Positions 1 to 10,408 are shown, numbered from the stretch's first letter. The stretch is 57,143 nucleotides of DNA from Nitrincola sp. (GCA_021208565.1 JAJOJN010000080.1:1-57143), one strand, 5' to 3'. Notes: generated by a model not told the origin, from the letters alone. Made by a program: numbers and translations.

Positions 1-656
1 TCAACTTGGCGTCACAGTCAGAGGTTATCTATCTCAGCTTGGTCCAATCATGATTGACCCACAACGATTTGATTGGGATCAAGTCTCTGAGAACCCTTTT
101 TTCTCCCCAGATGCTGATGCTGCAGAAAAAAGTGGCGGAGTATATGGATGCCCTTCGTAAAGAGGGTAATTCTGTTGGTGCCAGGATAACCGTTGTTGCA
201 TCAGGTGTGCCAGTGGGTTTAGGTGAGCCTATTTTTGATCGTTTAGATGCTGAATTAGCGCACTCGCTGATGAGTATTAATGCGGTAAAAGGTGTCGAAA
301 TAGGCGATGGCTTTGCAGTGGTCGCGCAGAAGGGTACCGAGCATCGTGACGAAATGACTCCTGATGGTTTTTTATCCAATCATGCTGGTGGTATCTTAGG
401 GGGTATTTCTACCGGTCAGGATATTATTGCCCATATTGCTCTGAAGCCGACTTCAAGTATGCGTTTGCCGGGTAAAAGTATCAATAACCGCGGAGAGGCG
501 GTTGAAGTAATTACCAAGGGGCGGCATGATCCCTGTGTTGGCATCCGTGCAACGCCTATTGCAGAAGCGATGATGGCGATGACCTTGTTAGATCATTTAC
601 TGCGCCACCGAGGGCAGAATGCTGATGTTAAAACAGATCTGTTAAAGCTTAAGTAG
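1..656 (+). CDS. aroC: Chorismate synthase, C-terminal part, frameshifted
   Basis: This enzyme converts 5-enolpyruvylshikimate-3-phosphate to chorismate, the last shikimate-pathway step, using reduced FMN. The gene enters from the left edge, so only its C-terminal part is present. From base 2 the frame reads [12 protein letters not shown] and [14 protein letters not shown]. After the A6 run at 126-131 it continues one frame over with [17 protein letters not shown], and carries the family motifs [24 protein letters not shown] and RAQNADVKT-like RGQNADVKT near the end. Removing one A restores a continuous chorismate synthase. I read the shift as a sequencing indel because the enzyme is normally indispensable. 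speD begins 3 bases after the stop. Confidence 0.95.
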
Positions 657-659
657 GTT

Positions 660-1148
660 ATGACTAATAAATATCTTACAGAGACTAACGTCATACAAAC
701 AGACGAGTTGTCTTTTAAGGACACAGGCTGTTCAGCAGTGGTTGTTGAGAATCGAAAAGATTTTTTTATTCGTCAAAATGATTATGAATACGCTGGTGTA
801 CACCTAATCATTGATTTATTCGGAGCATCGAATCTGGATAGTCTTGAACATATGGAAGAGGCGTTGCGAGAAGCTGTGAATGCTGCTGGCGCAACACTCT
901 TGCATATTCACCTCCATCACTTCACGCCAAACGGCGGTATTTCTGGTGTGGCTGTGTTGGCTGAGTCGCACATTAGTGTGCATACCTGGCCTGAGCGACA
1001 ATTTGCTGCCTTTGATGTCTTTATGTGTGGTGATGCTCGTCCAGCCGATGCGGTGCCTGTTTTAGAGCAATTTTTCTCTCCTTCTCGCGTTGATGTGAAA
1101 GAGTACATTCGCGGTAAGATGCCTCTGTGCTCTAAAGAGTCCGTATGA
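660..1148 (+). CDS. speD: S-adenosylmethionine decarboxylase proenzyme (short, class 1B type)
   Basis: This pyruvoyl enzyme makes decarboxylated SAM, the aminopropyl donor for spermidine. The 162-aa protein contains [13 protein letters not shown]. Self-cleavage is expected between Glu102 and Ser103, with Ser103 becoming the pyruvoyl group. His108 and Cys123 (FMCGDA) sit at the same spacing from the serine as the processing and catalytic residues of the Thermotoga/Bacillus-type enzyme. It is far shorter than the 264-aa E. coli SpeD and belongs to the other class. The stop overlaps the speE start (ATGA), so the two are surely co-translated. The N-terminal 40 residues before the core domain are an extension relative to the shortest family members. 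Confidence 0.95.
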   Translation: MTNKYLTETNVIQTDELSFKDTGCSAVVVENRKDFFIRQNDYEYAGVHLIIDLFGASNLDSLEHMEEALREAVNAAGATLLHIHLHHFTPNGGISGVAVLAESHISVHTWPERQFAAFDVFMCGDARPADAVPVLEQFFSPSRVDVKEYIRGKMPLCSKESV

Positions 1149-2011
1149 ATCTATTTACTGAAACGCTAAGCGATGGCTATGGCCAAACCCTTAGTATCGA
1201 TGAGCTGTTATTTGAACAGCATACAGAACATCAGCATCTGATCATCTTTCAAAATCGTTTTTTCGGTCGAGTGATGGCGCTGGATGGTATTGTTCAAACC
1301 ACTGAGCGCGATGAGTTCATTTACCATGAAATGATGGTGCATGTACCTATGCTTGCACATGGTAAGGCGCGTCGAGTGCTCATCATCGGTGGGGGAGATG
1401 GGGGAATTCTTCGAGAAGTGTTAAAACATTCCTCCGTTGAACAGGTTGTACAGGTGGAAATTGATCAGGCGGTCATTGATCTTTGCAAAACCTACTTACC
1501 CAATCATTCAGCGGGTGCTTTTGATGACCCCAGAGTTAAGATCCATATAGCGGATGGCGTGGCCTTTGTGCGTGAAGCACAGGTTGAGACTTTTGATGTC
1601 ATTATTTCTGACTGTACCGACCCTGTAGGTCCTGGAGAAGTACTCTTCTCCAGTGAGTTTTATCAGGGGTGTCAACGACTTTTAAATTCTAATGGGATCT
1701 TCGTGGCTCAAAATGGTGTGGTGTTTATGCAGCCAGACGAGCTGATCACTACTCAGCGACGTTTAAGTCCCTATTTTCATGACACTCGCTTTTATACTGT
1801 TGCGGTTCCGACCTATGTTGGTGGTGTGATGGCCTTGGCGTGGGGTTGTCAGGATCCACAAGCTGCTGAGCTTGATATCAACACGCTTGAACGGCGTTAT
1901 CTGGCGGCAGGTCTCAACTGTCGTTACTACACCCCAGCGGTTCATGCGGCCTCGTTTCACTTGCCAGCTTATATTCAGCAGCTTTTGACTAAGGCTTCTG
2001 TTAGCCCTTGA
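1145..2011 (+). CDS. speE: Spermidine synthase
   Basis: It transfers the aminopropyl group from decarboxylated SAM to putrescine, giving spermidine and methylthioadenosine. The 288-aa sequence has an N-terminal beta domain, then a Rossmann methyltransferase-like fold with the nucleotide-binding GGGDGG motif at residues 82-87. The catalytic aspartate lies in [13 protein letters not shown] (Asp156). The ATG overlaps the speD stop by 4 bases, so the supply of decarboxylated SAM and its use are encoded by one transcript. The length matches the bacterial family. I see no frameshift. Confidence 0.97.
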   Translation: MNLFTETLSDGYGQTLSIDELLFEQHTEHQHLIIFQNRFFGRVMALDGIVQTTERDEFIYHEMMVHVPMLAHGKARRVLIIGGGDGGILREVLKHSSVEQVVQVEIDQAVIDLCKTYLPNHSAGAFDDPRVKIHIADGVAFVREAQVETFDVIISDCTDPVGPGEVLFSSEFYQGCQRLLNSNGIFVAQNGVVFMQPDELITTQRRLSPYFHDTRFYTVAVPTYVGGVMALAWGCQDPQAAELDINTLERRYLAAGLNCRYYTPAVHAASFHLPAYIQQLLTKASVSP

Positions 2012-2081
2012 TGGACTGACTCTCTTTAACTATTCAGTTTGGCTTAATAGTGGTTAGGATACCCTTATAGGATCATAAACG

Positions 2082-2623
2082 ATGAGTAAGAGAGTCATCA
2101 TGAAGCCTATTATTTTTCTAGTAACATTAACTCTGAGTGTGCCTGTGTTAGCGGGTCCTCCTTCCTTCACACCTGCTGCTTCTCAGGATCGTGGCCGTTC
2201 TGCTTCACAGTCAAGCTCAGAGCAGCGGTCGAACCAGCGTGCTCAGCACCAAACTCAAGAAGAGTCTTTCGAGTATCAAGGTATTATTCGTCGTGTCCTA
2301 GAAGAGTACTTTGGTTTCACCTCGAGTGAGGTGGATCAAAGTTTTGATCGAAGACATCTTCCACCCGGACTACAAAAAAAATTAGCACGTGGAGGCGACT
2401 TGCACCCGGATGGCAAATGAAGTTGGCGAGAGGGGATGTGTTTCCACCAGAGTTATATGCCAAATCCACACGACTGCCTAGGGATTGGACCGGTCATGGC
2501 CGATCTCAAGAAGAAGAGTGGCTGCTTTTAGAGGATAAAATCGTCCGCGTTGTTCAGGGGCAGGGTACTATTCTTGATGTTATTGATATTTCTCAAGCAA
2601 TACTGAGAGGTAGAGCTAACTGA
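2082..2623 (+). CDS. CigR/RcnB-like secreted protein, frameshifted
   Basis: A small exported protein of unknown function. The start could be 2082, or the ATG at 2100, which gives a compact signal peptide MKPIIFLVTLTLSVPVLAG. A Gln/Ser-rich linker follows. The C-terminal part has the repeated LPPGLQKKLARGG / MKLARGDVFPPELY pattern typical of CigR-like periplasmic proteins. As written, the frame stops at 2420 and resumes one frame over at about 2417. Adding one C near 2404 gives LPPGWQMKLARG and a single protein of about 174-180 aa. The second half ends VVQGQGTILDVIDISQAILRG. I infer an indel. Function is not inferable beyond the family resemblance. Confidence 0.65.
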
Positions 2624-2671
2624 GCATAGAGTGAAGTGAGAATTCAATATATCAAAATATTATAAATAAAA

Positions 2672-2701
2672 TTATTGTTATAACCATCGTGTTAATATAA
2701 T
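2672..2701 (+). promoter_or_regulatory. Probable promoter of the sulfate transporter operon
   Basis: TATAAT at 2696-2701 is a consensus -10 box. TTATTG at 2672-2677 lies 18 bases upstream as a possible -35. The surrounding 2624-2755 gap is strongly AT-rich, as expected for CysB-activated promoters, but I cannot identify a CysB site by eye. Confidence 0.4.
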
Positions 2702-2755
2702 CTTCTTCCCCATAGATAAATGCCTTTTATGCCTTTTTTGAATATGGGGAAGAAG

Positions 2756-3766
2756 ATGAAAACTTTCAAACGCGCAAAGTCTTTAGTAGCCGCCATCGTG
2801 CTGGGACTCGGAGTCGCACACACACACGCTGCCGATCAATCCTTGCTTAACTCGTCTTATGATATTTCTCGTGAATTGTTTGCCAGTTATAACGAACACT
2901 TTGCTGCTGTTTGGAAAGAGAAAACCGGTAACCAGGTTGACGTTCGTCAATCGCACGGCGGCTCGTCTCGTCAAGCTCAAGCGATCATTGAAGGCTTGCG
3001 TGCTGATGTGGTGACTTTTAATCAAGTAACCGATATCGATATTCTGCATCAGCGTGGCAAGCTCGTTCCTGAGGATTGGCGTGAGCAACTGCCTAATTCT
3101 AGTTCTCCTTACTATTCCACCATGGCTTACCTGGTGCGTGCAGGCAATCCTAAAAATATCCAAAATTGGGATGATTTAGCACGTGAAGATGTGAGTAGCG
3201 TTTTCCCTAACCCAAAAACTTCAGGTAATGGGCGTTATACCTACTTGGCCGCCTATGGTTTTGCTCAACAAGCCTTTCCGGAAGATCAAGAAGCCATTGA
3301 TGGTTTTGTTAGAACCTTTCTTAATCGTGTCGCGGTCTTCGATACGGGTGGTCGGGGTGCAACAACGACTTTCGTAGAGCGCGGTATTGGTGATGTATTG
3401 ATTACCTTTGAGTCGGAAGTCAATAACATCATCGCTGAGTTCCCTGATCATAATTTTGAAGTGGTTGTTCCAAAGGTCAGTTTCTTAGCAGAGTTCCCTG
3501 TGGCTGTGGTAGAGCGTCATGCTCAGCGCAATGGTAATTTGGAGCTCGCTCGAGCGTATCTTGAAGAGTTGTACTCTGAAGAGGCGCAACGTTTACTCGC
3601 TGGATTCAACTACCGCGTTCACAACGAAGTGGTGCAACAAGAGTTTGCGGACCAATTCCCAGCCGTTGAACTTCTCACGATTGAGCAGATCGCTGGAAGC
3701 TGGGACAACGCCATGGAAGTTCACTTCGCTAATGGCGGCAAGCTAGATCAATTACAACGTCGTTAA
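2756..3766 (+). CDS. sbp: Sulfate ABC transporter, periplasmic substrate-binding protein
   Basis: Periplasmic sulfate (or thiosulfate) receptor for the CysTWA importer. I chose ATG 2756 over upstream in-frame starts because GGGGA lies 5 bases before it and it opens directly into a signal peptide (MKTFKRAKSLVAAIVLG, cleavage after AHA near residue 25). Mature-protein family motifs include NSSYDISREL, RQSHGGSSRQA, ADVVTFNQVTDI, FPNPKTSGNGRYTYL and FDTGGRGATTTF. It is 336 aa, the usual length. It heads the sbp-cysT-cysW-cysA operon. Whether it should be named sbp or cysP cannot be decided without a comparison. Confidence 0.93.
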   Translation: MKTFKRAKSLVAAIVLGLGVAHTHAADQSLLNSSYDISRELFASYNEHFAAVWKEKTGNQVDVRQSHGGSSRQAQAIIEGLRADVVTFNQVTDIDILHQRGKLVPEDWREQLPNSSSPYYSTMAYLVRAGNPKNIQNWDDLAREDVSSVFPNPKTSGNGRYTYLAAYGFAQQAFPEDQEAIDGFVRTFLNRVAVFDTGGRGATTTFVERGIGDVLITFESEVNNIIAEFPDHNFEVVVPKVSFLAEFPVAVVERHAQRNGNLELARAYLEELYSEEAQRLLAGFNYRVHNEVVQQEFADQFPAVELLTIEQIAGSWDNAMEVHFANGGKLDQLQRR

Positions 3767-3789
3767 GAGCCTAAGGAACGTCACCCACT

Positions 3790-4647
3790 ATGTCTTTGGC
3801 GATCACTTCAGCCATCTCTCTCAACCCCAGCAAGCGTGTCTTGCCGGGGTTCGCGCTGAGCTTAGGTATCTCGTTACTCTTTATCAGCTTGATTTTGCTG
3901 TTACCCATTACCGGTCTGATAGTGCAAACAGCGGGTATGTCGTGGAATGAGTACTGGTCAGTGATCAGCGATCCTCGTGTGGTGGCGTCTTATCGAGTGA
4001 CCTTGTGGGCCGCTGCTTGGGCATCCGCATTTAACGGCGTGGTTGGCTTGCTGTTGGCTTGGGTGTTAGTGCGTTATGAGTTTCCAGGAAAGCGAATCGT
4101 TGATGCCTTGATGGACCTTCCTTTTGCGTTACCCACCGCTGTCGCCGGTATCACCTTATCGGCTCTCTTTGCAGAAAATGGTTGGTATGGCGCGATTTTG
4201 GCTGAGGCAGGTATTAAAGTCGCCTTTACGCCACTGGGGATCATTGTGGCGATGTCCTTTACCAGTCTTCCCTTTGTGGTGAGAACGGTTCAACCGGTAT
4301 TAGAAGATTTAGCCGTTGAGGATGAAGAAGCCGCCATCAGCATGGGCGGGTCGGATTTAACGGTGTTTAGACGGGTGATTTTTCCCAGTCTTTGGCCCGC
4401 GCTCTTAACCGGCGTTGCTTTGTCCTTTACACGAAGCTTGGGTGAATTCGGTGCGGTCATCTTTATTGCGGGCAATATGCCTTATATCAGTGAAATTACC
4501 AGTTTAATGATTTTTGTTCGCCTACAAGAGTTTGATTATGCCGCAGCCAGTGCGATTGCGTCGGTTGTGTTGATGGCATCACTGGTCTTACTGTTTTTAA
4601 TTAATATCTGGCAAGCGTTCTATCTGCGCCGGATACATGGTCGATAA
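3790..4647 (+). CDS. cysT: Sulfate ABC transporter permease CysT (CysU)
   Basis: Inner-membrane permease subunit, one of two forming the sulfate channel. It has 285 aa and about six hydrophobic segments, the first at residues 23-47. The EAA-type cytoplasmic loop that contacts CysA reads EEAAISMGGSDLTVFRRVIFP. LGEFGAVIFIAGNMP is a CysT/CysW family signature. It starts 23 bases after sbp and ends 19 bases before cysW, consistent with one transcript. No frameshift is seen. Confidence 0.95.
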   Translation: MSLAITSAISLNPSKRVLPGFALSLGISLLFISLILLLPITGLIVQTAGMSWNEYWSVISDPRVVASYRVTLWAAAWASAFNGVVGLLLAWVLVRYEFPGKRIVDALMDLPFALPTAVAGITLSALFAENGWYGAILAEAGIKVAFTPLGIIVAMSFTSLPFVVRTVQPVLEDLAVEDEEAAISMGGSDLTVFRRVIFPSLWPALLTGVALSFTRSLGEFGAVIFIAGNMPYISEITSLMIFVRLQEFDYAAASAIASVVLMASLVLLFLINIWQAFYLRRIHGR

Positions 4648-4666
4648 CCGGAGTTAAGGTAACACT

Positions 4667-5523
4667 ATGCGAACTACTGCTCATCTTCGTATCGGTGATC
4701 AGCCATGGGTTAAGTGGTCTTTGATCAGCTTAGCACTTTCCTTGGTTGGGTTGCTTCTGGTTGTTCCCCTAGTCGCTATTTTTACGCAAGCCTTCTCGGG
4801 TGGCCTTGAAAGCTATATTGCCAATGTCACGGATCGTTTTACCCTTCATGCCATTGGGTTAACCCTGTTTGTAGCGGCATTAACGGTTCCGATTAATTTA
4901 GTATTTGGGGTTTTTCTCGCTTGGCTGGTGACTCGATTTGAATTTCCGGGTCGTAAATTGTTGATCACCTTGATCGACATCCCTTTTGCGGTATCGCCAG
5001 TCGTGGCGGGATTGCTCTATCTATTGCTCTATGGCTCGAATGGATGGGTAGTCGTTGGTTGATGGATCACGATGTGCAACTGATGTTTGCATGGCCCGGT
5101 ATTTTGATGGTGACGGTGTTTGTGACCTGTCCCTTCGTGGCGCGCGAGTTGATTCCTTTGATGCAGCAGCAAGGGAAAGAGGAAGAGGAGGCCGGTGTCA
5201 CCTTGGGTGCAAGCGGATGGCAACTGTTTCGTCGCGTGACCCTGCCAAACATTCAGTGGGCATTGCTTTACGGCGTGGTGTTAACCAATGCTAGGGCGGT
5301 GGGTGAATTCGGTGCGGTGTCGGTGGTTTCAGGAAATATTCGTGGTGAAACCAATACCTTGCCTTTGCATGTCGAGCTTTTATATCAGGATTACAACGTT
5401 GTTGGTGCCTTTACCAGTGCCTCACTATTGGCCGGTATTGCATTGCTCACGCTGTTAGTAAAGTCTTTTGTTGAATGGCGTCAGGCTCGTCAGCAACTTG
5501 CGTTGAATGAGGAGGAAGTATGA
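4667..5523 (+). CDS. cysW: Sulfate ABC transporter permease CysW, frameshifted
   Basis: Second permease subunit of the sulfate importer. The first part ends [12 protein letters not shown] and then runs into an early stop at 5062. The second part starts one frame away with [17 protein letters not shown] and continues through [13 protein letters not shown], the EAA loop [19 protein letters not shown] and [17 protein letters not shown]. Adding one G to the GGG at 5046-5048 gives GWGSRW and a continuous 285-aa CysW. I infer an undercalled homopolymer. The stop overlaps the cysA start by 4 bases. Confidence 0.93.
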
Positions 5524-6665
5524 GTATTCGTGTTGAAGGTGTCAGTAAGCGTTTTGGTAAATTTCAGGCGCTGGAACCTCTCTCATTAGAGATCCCTGAC
5601 GGACAGTTGGTAGGATTGCTGGGGCCTTCTGGTTCAGGTAAAACCACCTTGTTGCGGATCATCGCAGGCTTAGAAACGGCCGATACCGGGCGTATTTTGT
5701 TTCATGGTGAAGATGTCACTCGTGTTCACGTGCGTGATCGTCGGGTCGGTTTTGTGTTTCAACATTATGCGCTTTTTCGTCATATGACGGTGGCCGCGAA
5801 TATCGCGTTTGGTCTGGAAGTGATGCCTAAGCATCAAAGACCCTCGGCACCTGAGATTAAGAAGCGTGTACAGGATCTGTTAGAGATGGTGCAGCTTGGG
5901 CATCTGGCCAGTCGTTATCCGGCGCAGTTATCGGGTGGTCAAAAGCAACGCGTTGCCTTAGCCAGAGCCTTGGCGATGCAGCCACAAGTACTCTTATTGG
6001 ATGAGCCTTTTGGCGCATTGGATGCCAAAGTGAGAAAGGATTTACGTCGCTGGTTGCGTAATTTGCATGATGAATTGCACTTTACCAGTGTGTTTGTCAC
6101 CCATGATCAGGAAGAAGCGCTAGAGCTATCGGATCAGGTGGTGGTGATGAGCGCTGGACGAATAGAACAGGTTGATACTCCACAAACCCTTTATGCGCAA
6201 CCCGATAGTCGATTTGTGTTGGGCTTTTTAGGGCACATTAATGTGCTTCAGGGTGATATCACTAAAGGGCGTCTTTCTCAAGGTAATGCTTGGATCAGTG
6301 TAACGGATCAAACTGACGCTAAGGAGGTAGAGTGCTATTTCCGTCCGCATGAGGTGAAGCTGCAGACTCAGCCAGCTTCTCATGCCCATCTGCCTTTGAA
6401 AGTCAGTGCTGTAAGTTTAATTGGTGCCGAAGTGCGTGTGGAGCTTGAAGCCGATGGTTGGAGTAGCCCAGAACCTTGGGAAGTGGGCATTAGTCACTCG
6501 GAATACAATGCTTGGCAACCGATGCGCGGAGATCGTTGCTTTGCTGTACCGGAGATTGGACATCTCTTTTCAGCCGACAAATCGGAACCTGAGCTGATTC
6601 AGTGGCAGGCAAAACCTCCTGTCTCGATCAAATCGAGTGTGGTTTCACTGGTTCATACCGCTTAA
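5520..6665 (+). CDS. cysA: Sulfate ABC transporter ATP-binding protein
   Basis: ATPase that powers CysT/CysW. In the 381-aa sequence, Walker [10 protein letters not shown] is at residues 35-43, the signature LSGGQ at 137-141, Walker B LLLDEP at 158-163 and the switch histidine in VTHD near 195. After about residue 235 there is a TOBE-like C-terminal domain, beginning near [10 protein letters not shown], as in other CysA proteins. The start codon overlaps the cysW stop, so it is translationally coupled. This completes a full sulfate uptake operon. Confidence 0.96.
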   Translation: MSIRVEGVSKRFGKFQALEPLSLEIPDGQLVGLLGPSGSGKTTLLRIIAGLETADTGRILFHGEDVTRVHVRDRRVGFVFQHYALFRHMTVAANIAFGLEVMPKHQRPSAPEIKKRVQDLLEMVQLGHLASRYPAQLSGGQKQRVALARALAMQPQVLLLDEPFGALDAKVRKDLRRWLRNLHDELHFTSVFVTHDQEEALELSDQVVVMSAGRIEQVDTPQTLYAQPDSRFVLGFLGHINVLQGDITKGRLSQGNAWISVTDQTDAKEVECYFRPHEVKLQTQPASHAHLPLKVSAVSLIGAEVRVELEADGWSSPEPWEVGISHSEYNAWQPMRGDRCFAVPEIGHLFSADKSEPELIQWQAKPPVSIKSSVVSLVHTA

Positions 6666-6679
6666 TTTAACCGCTTTAA

Positions 6680-7126
6680 TTACACGACTAGGGTTGGACA
6701 CTTGGCACGACTGGCGACACGTTGAGAGACACTTCCTAAGAAGTAACCCTCAATATCACCATTAGTTCCACGTGTGCCAACCACAATCAAATCCACCTCT
6801 TTGGCCTTGGCAAACTTGACGATGGTTTTGGAGGGTCTACCGCCTTTGACAAATCCGCGCACTTTTTCAGCACCTAACCCTTTGGCATAGTCTCGGGCAT
6901 GGTTGACGACATCGGTAGCATATTCTTTGAGCGCCTGATCAGGTATCTGGACGCTGTCAGGTCTAACCATCGAGAGTGAGGCTTCAAACAGGCTGTGATG
7001 CTTAAAAACACAGATTAAGTAGATTTCAGCCTCGGTGAGTTTTTGTAGTTGCACGGCTTTTTCCAAGGCTTTTAAGGCACCCTCAGAACCATCCACCGCT
7101 ACCAATATTCTTTTAAACACGATCAC
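6680..7126 (-). CDS. teaD: Universal stress protein UspA family, TeaD-like
   Basis: A 148-aa single-domain cytoplasmic UspA-fold protein. It begins [18 protein letters not shown] and ends with the ATP-binding pattern [25 protein letters not shown] (G-x2-G-x9-G-S type). It lies 7 bases downstream of the large TRAP permease gene on the same strand. In Halomonas, the ectoine TRAP operon teaABC is followed by a UspA gene, teaD, whose ATP-binding product tunes ectoine uptake. The same order here supports that role, which I infer from context and family, not from direct proof. Confidence 0.85.
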   Translation of the reverse strand: MIVFKRILVAVDGSEGALKALEKAVQLQKLTEAEIYLICVFKHHSLFEASLSMVRPDSVQIPDQALKEYATDVVNHARDYAKGLGAEKVRGFVKGGRPSKTIVKFAKAKEVDLIVVGTRGTNGDIEGYFLGSVSQRVASRAKCPTLVV

Positions 7127-7133
7127 AGCTCCT

Positions 7134-8417
7134 TTATCTGAAGGCTAAATCCCGAAGGAATAGGGCTATTTGCGGAAAGAAAATAATCAGTACAGAGGCA
7201 ACTACCAGCATCAAAACAAATGGCGGTGTGCCTCGAATGACTTCCCAATAAGGGCGTTTAAAGATCGCAATTGCTGTGAAAATATCACAGCCGAAAGGCG
7301 GTGTAGCTGAGCCGATGGCCACCATGAGCGTAATCAAGATACCAACATGAACGGGGTCAAGACCTGTAGACGCAATGGCGGGTGCAAAAATAGGTGTCAG
7401 TACCAAAATCACCACAATAGGATCAACAAACATACAGGCGATAAAGAAAGCGATTGCGATGGCAAAAAGAACACCAATCGGGCCTGCTTGATCGATTCCT
7501 AAACCACCCAGAATAGCTTGAGGAATTTGAGCAAAGGAGATAATCCAGGAAAAACCGTTACCCACAGCAACCAAAATGAAGACGACTGCTGTGATTAAAC
7601 CCGTTGATTTGGCGATTTTGTAGATATCAGCCGCTTTTAATGAGCGAAACACAATAAACTCAAGAATGACCGCATAAAGAACGCAGGCAGCGGCGGCTTC
7701 TGTCGGACTGAAAATACCGCCATAAATACCGCCGACAATGATGATTGGAAAACCTAATGGCCAGAGCGCATCTTTAATGGCAATTAAACGCTCTTTCCAG
7801 CTGCTTTTAGGTTCAGTCGGTACATTGTGCATGTAAGCATAAGCGATACAGTAAGCTGAAAACATTGCCAGTATCAGCAAGCCAGGGCCCACACCTGCAA
7901 TAAAGAGCTCTCCAATAGAGGTGCCTGTGATGACCCCATAGATGATCATGCCGATGCTGGGTGGAATCAAGAAGGCAATATCACTGGAGTTAATGATCAA
8001 TGCCAATGTGAAGGAGTCTTTGTAACCGGCTTTTAAAAGCTTGGGACGAAGAGGGGAGCCTACGGCAACAACGGTGGCTTGAGTGGAGCCTGAAACGGCA
8101 CCAAAGAGTGTGCAGGAGGCTGCCGTGCTGACCGCTAATCCACCCTTGATATGACCGATAAATGCCATCACCATATTGATCAAACGGTTCGCGGACTGAC
8201 CTCGGGTCATAATGTCAGCCGCCAGAATAAACATCGGGACTGCGATTAACGCCGTAGGACGTATGCCCCCCATCATCTGCTGAATCATGATGTTCATTTG
8301 AGCAAAACTGTCGAACGTCATGTAGAAGCCAATCAACGCCGCCATGATTAAAGGGATCATCATCGGAAAGCCGAGCAATAGCAGAATGATCATGGTTGCC
8401 AGCATTAGGGTAATCAT
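7134..8417 (-). CDS. teaC: TRAP transporter large permease, TeaC-like (DctM family)
   Basis: The sodium-coupled membrane subunit of a tripartite TRAP importer, 427 aa and almost entirely hydrophobic (about 12 segments). Family motifs are [50 protein letters not shown] and FSPTEAAAA. The partners upstream on the minus strand are the small permease and the binding protein. The binding protein's strong resemblance to TeaA suggests ectoine or hydroxyectoine as the substrate. The reading frame is intact. Confidence 0.9.
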   Translation of the reverse strand: MITLMLATMIILLLLGFPMMIPLIMAALIGFYMTFDSFAQMNIMIQQMMGGIRPTALIAVPMFILAADIMTRGQSANRLINMVMAFIGHIKGGLAVSTAASCTLFGAVSGSTQATVVAVGSPLRPKLLKAGYKDSFTLALIINSSDIAFLIPPSIGMIIYGVITGTSIGELFIAGVGPGLLILAMFSAYCIAYAYMHNVPTEPKSSWKERLIAIKDALWPLGFPIIIVGGIYGGIFSPTEAAAACVLYAVILEFIVFRSLKAADIYKIAKSTGLITAVVFILVAVGNGFSWIISFAQIPQAILGGLGIDQAGPIGVLFAIAIAFFIACMFVDPIVVILVLTPIFAPAIASTGLDPVHVGILITLMVAIGSATPPFGCDIFTAIAIFKRPYWEVIRGTPPFVLMLVVASVLIIFFPQIALFLRDLAFR

Positions 8418-8440
8418 CGATTTATCCTTTTCTCAGATCG

Positions 8441-9017
8441 TTAGACTTCTGTTTCAGTCTCTTCATAGCCATCAATGACGTGTGTCGAGAGATACACATC
8501 ACGAGAGGTCATGTTTTTTAATGGCGGTTAGAAAGTATTGAATTCCGGTAATGGTAAAACCTATCGGAACCCATACATACATGAGGTATAAGGGTATCCC
8601 CATGGTGGGTAACACACGACCCGTGTTGTAAATGCTCAGAATGTAGGTGTAAGCGTAATAACAGAGAAAAAACATGGTCGCGGAGGTTACCAAGGAGATG
8701 ATAATCATCAACACGCGTCGAGCCTTGGTGGGTAGAGCATCATATAAGGCCGACATACGGATATGACGGCCATGTCTAGCCGCATAACCAAGACCAGCAA
8801 AAGTGATCATAACGATCAGAATTCGATTCACTTCTTCGGCAAAAAACAAACTTTCACCAAAAACGAAACGTCCTATCACATTAGCGCAGGTATTAATGGC
8901 CATTAATAGCACCCCTGCGGCTAAGATAAAGGATTCTAGTCGACTGATAGTGGAGTCAATAACACCCAGAAATCCGGGAAGTCCAGATGCGTGCGTGTCG
9001 GAAAGGTCGTCCCTCAT
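8441..9017 (-). CDS. teaB: TRAP transporter small permease, TeaB-like (DctQ family), frameshifted at the C-terminus
   Basis: Four-helix small membrane subunit that links the periplasmic binding protein to the large permease. The plain frame stops at 8499 after AIKKHDLS. If the T6 run at 8514-8519 (A6 on the coding strand) is shortened by one base, translation continues as [23 protein letters not shown] to a stop at 8441, 23 bases before teaC. This gives a 191-aa protein with a natural acidic DctQ-like tail. I therefore place the true end at 8441. The choice of the longer end is an inference. Confidence 0.85.
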
Positions 9018-9050
9018 TGAGTTATCTCCTAAGAGGATCTGAGCACAGTA

Positions 9051-9083
9051 GATGGACGGTAAATCAATATTTTACCGTCCATC
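9051..9083 (-). promoter_or_regulatory. Intercistronic hairpin between teaA and teaB
   Basis: A perfect 13-bp inverted repeat, GATGGACGGTAAA / TTTACCGTCCATC, with a 7-base loop lies 24 bases past the teaA stop and before the teaB start. There is no T-run on the coding-strand side, so it is not a strong intrinsic terminator. It more likely stabilises the teaA 3' end or limits read-through, so that the binding protein is made in excess of the permeases. Confidence 0.7.
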
Positions 9084-9106
9084 AATCCTGCAAAGACTTT
9101 GCGAGC

Positions 9107-10127
9107 TTAACGATAGGGCTCTAAATCTTTCTTGAATTGCTCTAGCAAGGCCTGACCTCGCTCACCCGTCATCTCAATAAAGCGCTCCTCTACCCGAGGT
9201 GCTCGATCCATAAATGCCTGGCGTTCTTCATCTGTAAGGCGTGTCACGGTAACTTCAGGCTTAGATTCAAGAATCTTCTCAAGCATCTCTTCACTTAGGC
9301 CAGGAACATACTCAGTGATATATTCAAATGCATGTTGTGTCGCCTCTTGAACCAACTGTTGATCCTCTGGCGAAAGGTTGTTGTAGAAGTCTTGGTTTGC
9401 CATCAGGGCCGTTGTGAATTGACCATGACCGGTAAAGATCAGATTGGGTGATACTTCATAAAGACCACCGGATTGAATCCAGAAAATTGGGTTTTCCTGT
9501 CCTTGAATGATGTTGGTCTGCAAACCGCCGTATACCTCACCCCATGGCAACGGGGTAGGTGTTGCGCCAAACGCACGATAGGTTTCGGAGAGAAGAGGGT
9601 TGGTCATGGTACGGATATTTTTACCACGAAAATCCTCTGGTGAGCGGACGGGTGTATCGGCTGTGACAACCATTTCACCTTCGGGATACATTTGTAAAAG
9701 CTTCAAACCCTTGCTCAGCATAGAGTTCAGGGAACATTTCGTTGATGGCGACACTGGTGCGAAAGAAGTCGATTATGTCTTCATCATCAACAGGAAGCAG
9801 GTAAGGAATAAAGAAGATTTGTGCTTCAGGGATCAATGAGCCGGTGAAACCAGGTGACTGATTAACAAATTGCAGAATGCCCATCTGGGTCTGTTCCATA
9901 ATGTCATCGGATTCGCCTAATTCACCAAAGCGAAAAATTTGCACAGTGTTATCTGAATGCTCTTCCACGTATTCTTTAAACTTGTGGGCAAAAACGTCTT
10001 GTACATCACCTTCAAACTCTTCATGGGCATAACGCCAGTTGGCCGCCATGGCCGCAGAGCTGAAACCTACCATGCTGGTCACGAGTGCGCCTGCAACGGC
10101 AGTGGTGAGTCTTTTTTTCAATGTCAT
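9107..10127 (-). CDS. teaA: TRAP transporter substrate-binding protein, TeaA-like (ectoine), frameshifted
   Basis: Periplasmic receptor of the TRAP system. I chose ATG 10127 because GAGGAGC lies just upstream and it opens a signal peptide (MTLKKRLTTAVAGALVTSM, cleavage after AMA). The mature start NWRYAHEEFEGDVQDVF and the blocks FGELGESDDIMEQTQ, FVNQSPGFTGSLIP, PLPWGEVYGGLQ and GQENPIFWI closely match what I know of Halomonas TeaA. The frame changes at the CCC run 9708-9710. Removing one base gives ELYAEQGLKLLQMYPEG and a 339-aa protein. Substrate assignment to ectoine is by resemblance. Upstream lies a 281-bp divergent gap to the MFS gene. Confidence 0.9.
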
Positions 10128-10408
10128 CTTTTGCTCCTCGCTAGGATTTTTGTGGAGTGAGTTCCCGTCGCTCCAGTTTGTTTCGCAGGACAGAACCTGT
10201 CGTTGGAAAACATGGAACCTTATTTTAGCGTGCAAAATGCTTTTAATTCTTCAAGTTAATTAATGATAAAATTAAAATACCAATAGGAATTTTTACTGAG
10301 GTTTGATTGTAATGCTCTGTAATATAATGAAAAAATTTTAGTTATTGTTTTTTTCAATCGACCTTGTCACTATGATCATCAAGAATGGATCAATCACATA
10401 GATATCAG

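Noticed and set aside
29..379. Minus-strand ORF opposite aroC
   Set aside because: It is fully contained in the conserved aroC reading frames and has no family resemblance.
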